A stretch of 64,000 nucleotides of DNA from Thiodiazotropha sp040506705 (lineage in GTDB: Bacteria; Pseudomonadota; Gammaproteobacteria; Chromatiales; Chromatiaceae), in contig JBEVWG010000021.1 in NCBI GenBank assembly GCA_040506705.1, forward strand, positions 62,001 through 126,000, given 5' to 3'. Below, in pieces: positions 61,338 to 64,000 of the stretch. The notes beneath the pieces were generated by a model that worked only from the letters and a program-made list of their open reading frames with translations, had not been told where the DNA came from and made no database searches. A program made the translations under genes and the position numbers. Numbering within the stretch: the stretch's first letter is position 1; each line of letters opens with the position of its first letter.

Positions 61338-61814
61338 ATGGAAAATATGAGTTCATGGAAATTAATCAAACTTGGTTTCTGGATAGGAATAGGTTTTATT
61401 ATACCTTCTATAGGTGTTTATATAATTGGCACTTATGTAGTTTATTCAAGTCCATTCTTATGGCAATCAACTGCTATGGAAGAAGGAATGGAGTCAGTGG
61501 AGCAATACATGGAGGAGTCCGATAAAACCTCGCAAATTAAAATAGTGGAATATCAGGAAAAAATACACCACGAACAACTATTGATACTTGGTGTTATTGA
61601 AAATATTGGCTCTACAAATATTAGTTCGATACGGCTTGAGGCGGAGTTGTTAGACGAAAGCAGAGTAATGGTATATGAATGTACTGAATATATCTCCAAG
61701 AGAATAAAGGGTGGTGCGAAGGAGAATTTTCAAATCAAATGTGGATGTAGCGGTCAACCAGTACCAGAATATGCTTCAGTCTCTCTGAGAATAGTTGGTG
61801 CTAGTAGTTACTAA
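61338..61814 (+). CDS. Membrane-anchored FxLYD-type protein
   Basis: This 158-residue protein has one N-terminal transmembrane helix (LGFWIGIGFIIPSIGVYIIGTYVVY), a charged linker, and a beta-domain with LLILGVIENIGSTNISSIRLEAELLDESRVMVYECTEYISKRIKGGAKENFQIKC. That is the FxLYD-type pattern, an immunoglobulin-like fold often found outside the membrane. The two Cys in KCGCSG are next to the end of the domain. The function is unknown. A GGAG five bases before the ATG supports this start. Confidence 0.68.
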   Translation: MENMSSWKLIKLGFWIGIGFIIPSIGVYIIGTYVVYSSPFLWQSTAMEEGMESVEQYMEESDKTSQIKIVEYQEKIHHEQLLILGVIENIGSTNISSIRLEAELLDESRVMVYECTEYISKRIKGGAKENFQIKCGCSGQPVPEYASVSLRIVGASSY

Positions 61815-62177
61815 GAGAACCTCTATTAATAGCTTGTGACCATAACAAAAAGTCGCATGACAAGCCTGTCAAACCGGATGCAGAATAGGGCGTAATGGTG
61901 ACATAATCGTATTCTTTTTAACCTTTGACCCTCTTTGATCATCACGGTGTATGATATACAGGTACAGCCATAATTATTTACTCTATCTCTGAGAGTGCGC
62001 GTTAGTTTCTTTGATCGCCAAAACTATTCTTTAACCACGTAATACACTGGGTAGAAGAAGAATAGCAAATAAATAGTTCCGTGCTTTCAGTGATTTCCGT
62101 GGTTAACAAATATGTTTTATAATAAGGTTATTCTTCGTATTTAACAGTTATAACTATTGAAAATTAGATATCCCTGT
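61815..62177. other. Intergenic region with one copy of the palindromic repeat
   Basis: Apart from the repeat at 62031-62106, nothing is recognised here. The neighbouring genes converge, so the stretch should contain terminators; no strong hairpin with a T tract is visible other than the repeat itself. Confidence 0.45.
62031..62106. repeat. Solitary diverged copy of the tandem-array unit
   Basis: TTAACCACGTAATACACTGG at the left and TTTCCGTGGTTAA at the right form the same inverted repeat as the unit at 18813, with a 76-base span. It shows the family is dispersed and not confined to the tandem array. Confidence 0.75.
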
Positions 62178-62639
62178 CTATTTTCGTTTGCTACCCTCAT
62201 AGGGCAGTGCTTTGGTATGTTGCTTCCAAAGTATCTTCTTTATAAATTCTGACCATGCCTGCCAGCCATTAGCTTGAATTTCTGTGGTAGTCGACTTTAA
62301 CTGATTACCTACCATAACTGCTTCAGGGATACGCTCACGGATAGCAAGAGCGACTTCCCGACAGAGTCCCGGTTCTGGTAGTACTGTTACCCAGACTACG
62401 TTGAGTTTCAGGTTGATGTCGGTAAAGACAATTTTTTCACCAAACTCCCTTACTACTTCTTCAAGCATTTTCTGTAGATGAACTAATTTTACGTCTGAGT
62501 AGTGTTTCAGTCCGGGAATCAGCATCATTAAATCCGCAAGAGAAGTACCATTTTCCTGTTTATTTGGCGCACGTTGCCAAAGCGGGGCAGAGGGCTGCCA
62601 ACGGGTGTGAGAGAGAGCAGTGGTTTTTTGTTTAGTCAT
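62178..62639 (-). CDS. Protein of unknown function
   Basis: This 153-residue soluble protein has a basic, Trp/Pro-containing N-terminus of about 30 residues. A domain follows reading MLEEVVREFGEKIVFTDINLKLNVVWVTVLPEPGLCREVALAIRERIPEAVMVGNQL, which looks like alternating strands and helices with one Cys. The C-terminus is basic (HTKALPYEGSKRK). I recognise no family. The ATG has no clear ribosome site, but length and composition fit a real gene. Confidence 0.6.
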   Translation of the reverse strand: MTKQKTTALSHTRWQPSAPLWQRAPNKQENGTSLADLMMLIPGLKHYSDVKLVHLQKMLEEVVREFGEKIVFTDINLKLNVVWVTVLPEPGLCREVALAIRERIPEAVMVGNQLKSTTTEIQANGWQAWSEFIKKILWKQHTKALPYEGSKRK

Positions 62640-63061
62640 AATGTAACAAAATTATCAATATACCGAACTATTCAATGTGTCACTAAAAACACATTTCGGG
62701 CCTTAATTCAATTTTCACATTCAATAAAGCATAGACCATCTCTCGGTATCCGATGTCTGTAGACGATAACTCAGGTAGTTATCTTGTAACTTACCGAAAT
62801 ACTTAGAATTTATTCCAAAATATGGGATTTAAGATCGCTAATAGTGTATCTTTGCTATAGAAGCGTAATTTGTAAGTGAATTTGTTTTGAATAAGACTCA
62901 GAAATAGTAGCTTACTCATTCACCAACTACCTTGACTGCCTGGGTTGGTCTGCAATATCTTGGTTAGATGGAGTTAGGATAGATAGCTGATATTTATTCA
63001 TAGGCCTTGGAAAGGTAGGGAATGAACAAACCTGACAATTAACAACAGATAGATATAAATC
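62640..63061. other. Intergenic region before the MscS gene
   Basis: About 420 AT-rich bases between divergent genes. No reading frame or RNA is supported; promoters for both genes are expected here but not pinpointed. Confidence 0.45.
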
Positions 63062-64000
63062 ATGGCTGAAGAAAATCCAGAAACTAAGATCACGACGTCC
63101 ACAGAACCTGTTGAATCAGCACTGACGACAGGTATGGAGGATCTTGTTGAAAAGATTGACGTCCCTGAACAGCTTGAACCCATTGTTGCATTGTTTGGTA
63201 ATCAACCCTGGGTCAAAGGCTTGCTGGTTCTGGTTGTATTTCTAATTCTGGCAAAGCTTATTGAGTGGGTAGTAATACCGTTAATCAGGCGACTCACAGC
63301 TCGTACCTCCACACATATTGATGATCTAATAGTCATTCATATACGAACCCCGTTGTTTTGGACAATAGCGCTGATTGGTACCTTGGTTGCAGCTGCTGTC
63401 TCAGGTATTGCTGCAGAATTACGTAGTACCATGACTTCTTTAGTTATTTCGATACTTATATTTCTCTGGATGCTATTTGCCGTTCGTGCATCCAAGTTAC
63501 TACTGTCTGCAACTAGTCAGCGCGCTAAGCAGAATGCGTTGGTCAGACCGCAAACTTTACCCTTATTTACTAATCTCGTAGCAATATCGATCATTGTTTT
63601 TGCTGTCTATTTTATCTTTCAATCATGGCATGTCGATATGACGGCCTGGCTGGCTTCAGCAGGTATCGCCGGTATCGCAATAGGTTTTGCCGCGAAAGAT
63701 ACATTGGCAAATCTTTTTTCAGGTGTCTTTATAATGGCAGACTCACCCTACAAGATAGGTGACTATGTTGTACTTGATGATGGAGGCGGGCTACGCGGCA
63801 AGGTTACTCATATTGGTATACGGAGTACCCGACTGCTGACTAGGGATGATGTGGAAGTGACCATACCAAATTCCATTATGGGGAACTCAAAGGTAGTCAA
63901 TGAATCAGGTGGACCCCATTTAAAATACCGCATCAGGGTTGCTGTTGGTGTGGCTTATGGATCAGATATTGATCAAGTTAGAGAGGTGTTGATGTCTGTT
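63062..64000 (+). CDS. MscS-family mechanosensitive channel (partial, runs off the window)
   Basis: The visible 313 residues begin with an acidic soluble segment of about 50 residues and then four transmembrane helices. The last is the family pore helix MTAWLASAGIAGIAIGFAAKDTLANLFSGVFIMADSPYKIGDYV, with Gly/Ala packing typical of MscS TM3. The beta-domain follows (GKVTHIGIRSTRLLTRDDVEVTIPNSIMGNSKVVNESGG). The channel releases solutes on osmotic downshift. The reading frame is open at the right edge, so the C-terminal domain is not seen. Confidence 0.92.
   Translation, partial: MAEENPETKITTSTEPVESALTTGMEDLVEKIDVPEQLEPIVALFGNQPWVKGLLVLVVFLILAKLIEWVVIPLIRRLTARTSTHIDDLIVIHIRTPLFWTIALIGTLVAAAVSGIAAELRSTMTSLVISILIFLWMLFAVRASKLLLSATSQRAKQNALVRPQTLPLFTNLVAISIIVFAVYFIFQSWHVDMTAWLASAGIAGIAIGFAAKDTLANLFSGVFIMADSPYKIGDYVVLDDGGGLRGKVTHIGIRSTRLLTRDDVEVTIPNSIMGNSKVVNESGGPHLKYRIRVAVGVAYGSDIDQVREVLMSV

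Overview
The window looks like a chromosome segment of a gammaproteobacterium, probably a sulfur-oxidising member of or near the Chromatiales (inference). The evidence is a polar-flagellum locus in the order fliLMNOPQR-flhB-flhA, then flhF-flhG-fliA-cheY-cheZ-cheA-cheB-motCD-parC-parP-cheW, perfect sigma-54 promoter spacing before fliL, many cyclic-di-GMP signalling proteins, and a periplasmic DsrE-type protein.

Region 1 (1-9594) holds signalling genes: a FIST sensor translationally coupled to a GGDEF/EAL protein, ettA on the minus strand, and a minus-strand pair made of an HDOD-histidine kinase followed 9 bases later by a REC-PAS-GGDEF-EAL regulator. Region 2 (about 9950-33370) is the flagellar and chemotaxis locus. 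It runs from the export apparatus and switch to the regulators FlhF, FlhG and FliA, then to the CheA/CheB/CheW pathway, a second stator pair, and the ParC/ParP system that places chemoreceptor arrays at the pole. This locus is split between flhA and flhF by 3.8 kb holding a ten-copy tandem palindromic repeat, two families of dispersed inverted-repeat elements, an HhH protein, a small membrane protein and the DsrE protein.

Region 3 (33.5-36.8 kb) holds mobB, a methyltransferase whose 3' end has been duplicated next to palindromic repeats, a YbaK-type editing protein and tRNA-Ser(GGA). Region 4 (36.8-57.3 kb) is a mobile region. A Rep_3-type initiator and three exact-spaced 21-bp iterons lie beside a one-direction block of podovirus-like virion genes: a conserved structural protein, three large low-complexity candidate ejection proteins, an adaptor, a repeat-rich fibre protein and three tandem glycine-rich tail-tip adhesin paralogues. 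A fragment resembling the C-terminus of a P22-type coat protein follows on the opposite strand. No terminase, portal, intact capsid gene or integrase is visible, so this is most simply a decayed prophage or phage-plasmid.

Region 5 (57.3-64 kb) holds a REP-associated (Y1/HUH) transposase, a truncated membrane-protein gene whose stop codon lies inside an integron attC-like site, a likely cassette methyltransferase, a tandem SnoaL-like protein, an HD hydrolase, an FxLYD membrane protein, one further copy of the tandem-repeat family, an unknown gene, and an MscS channel running off the right edge.
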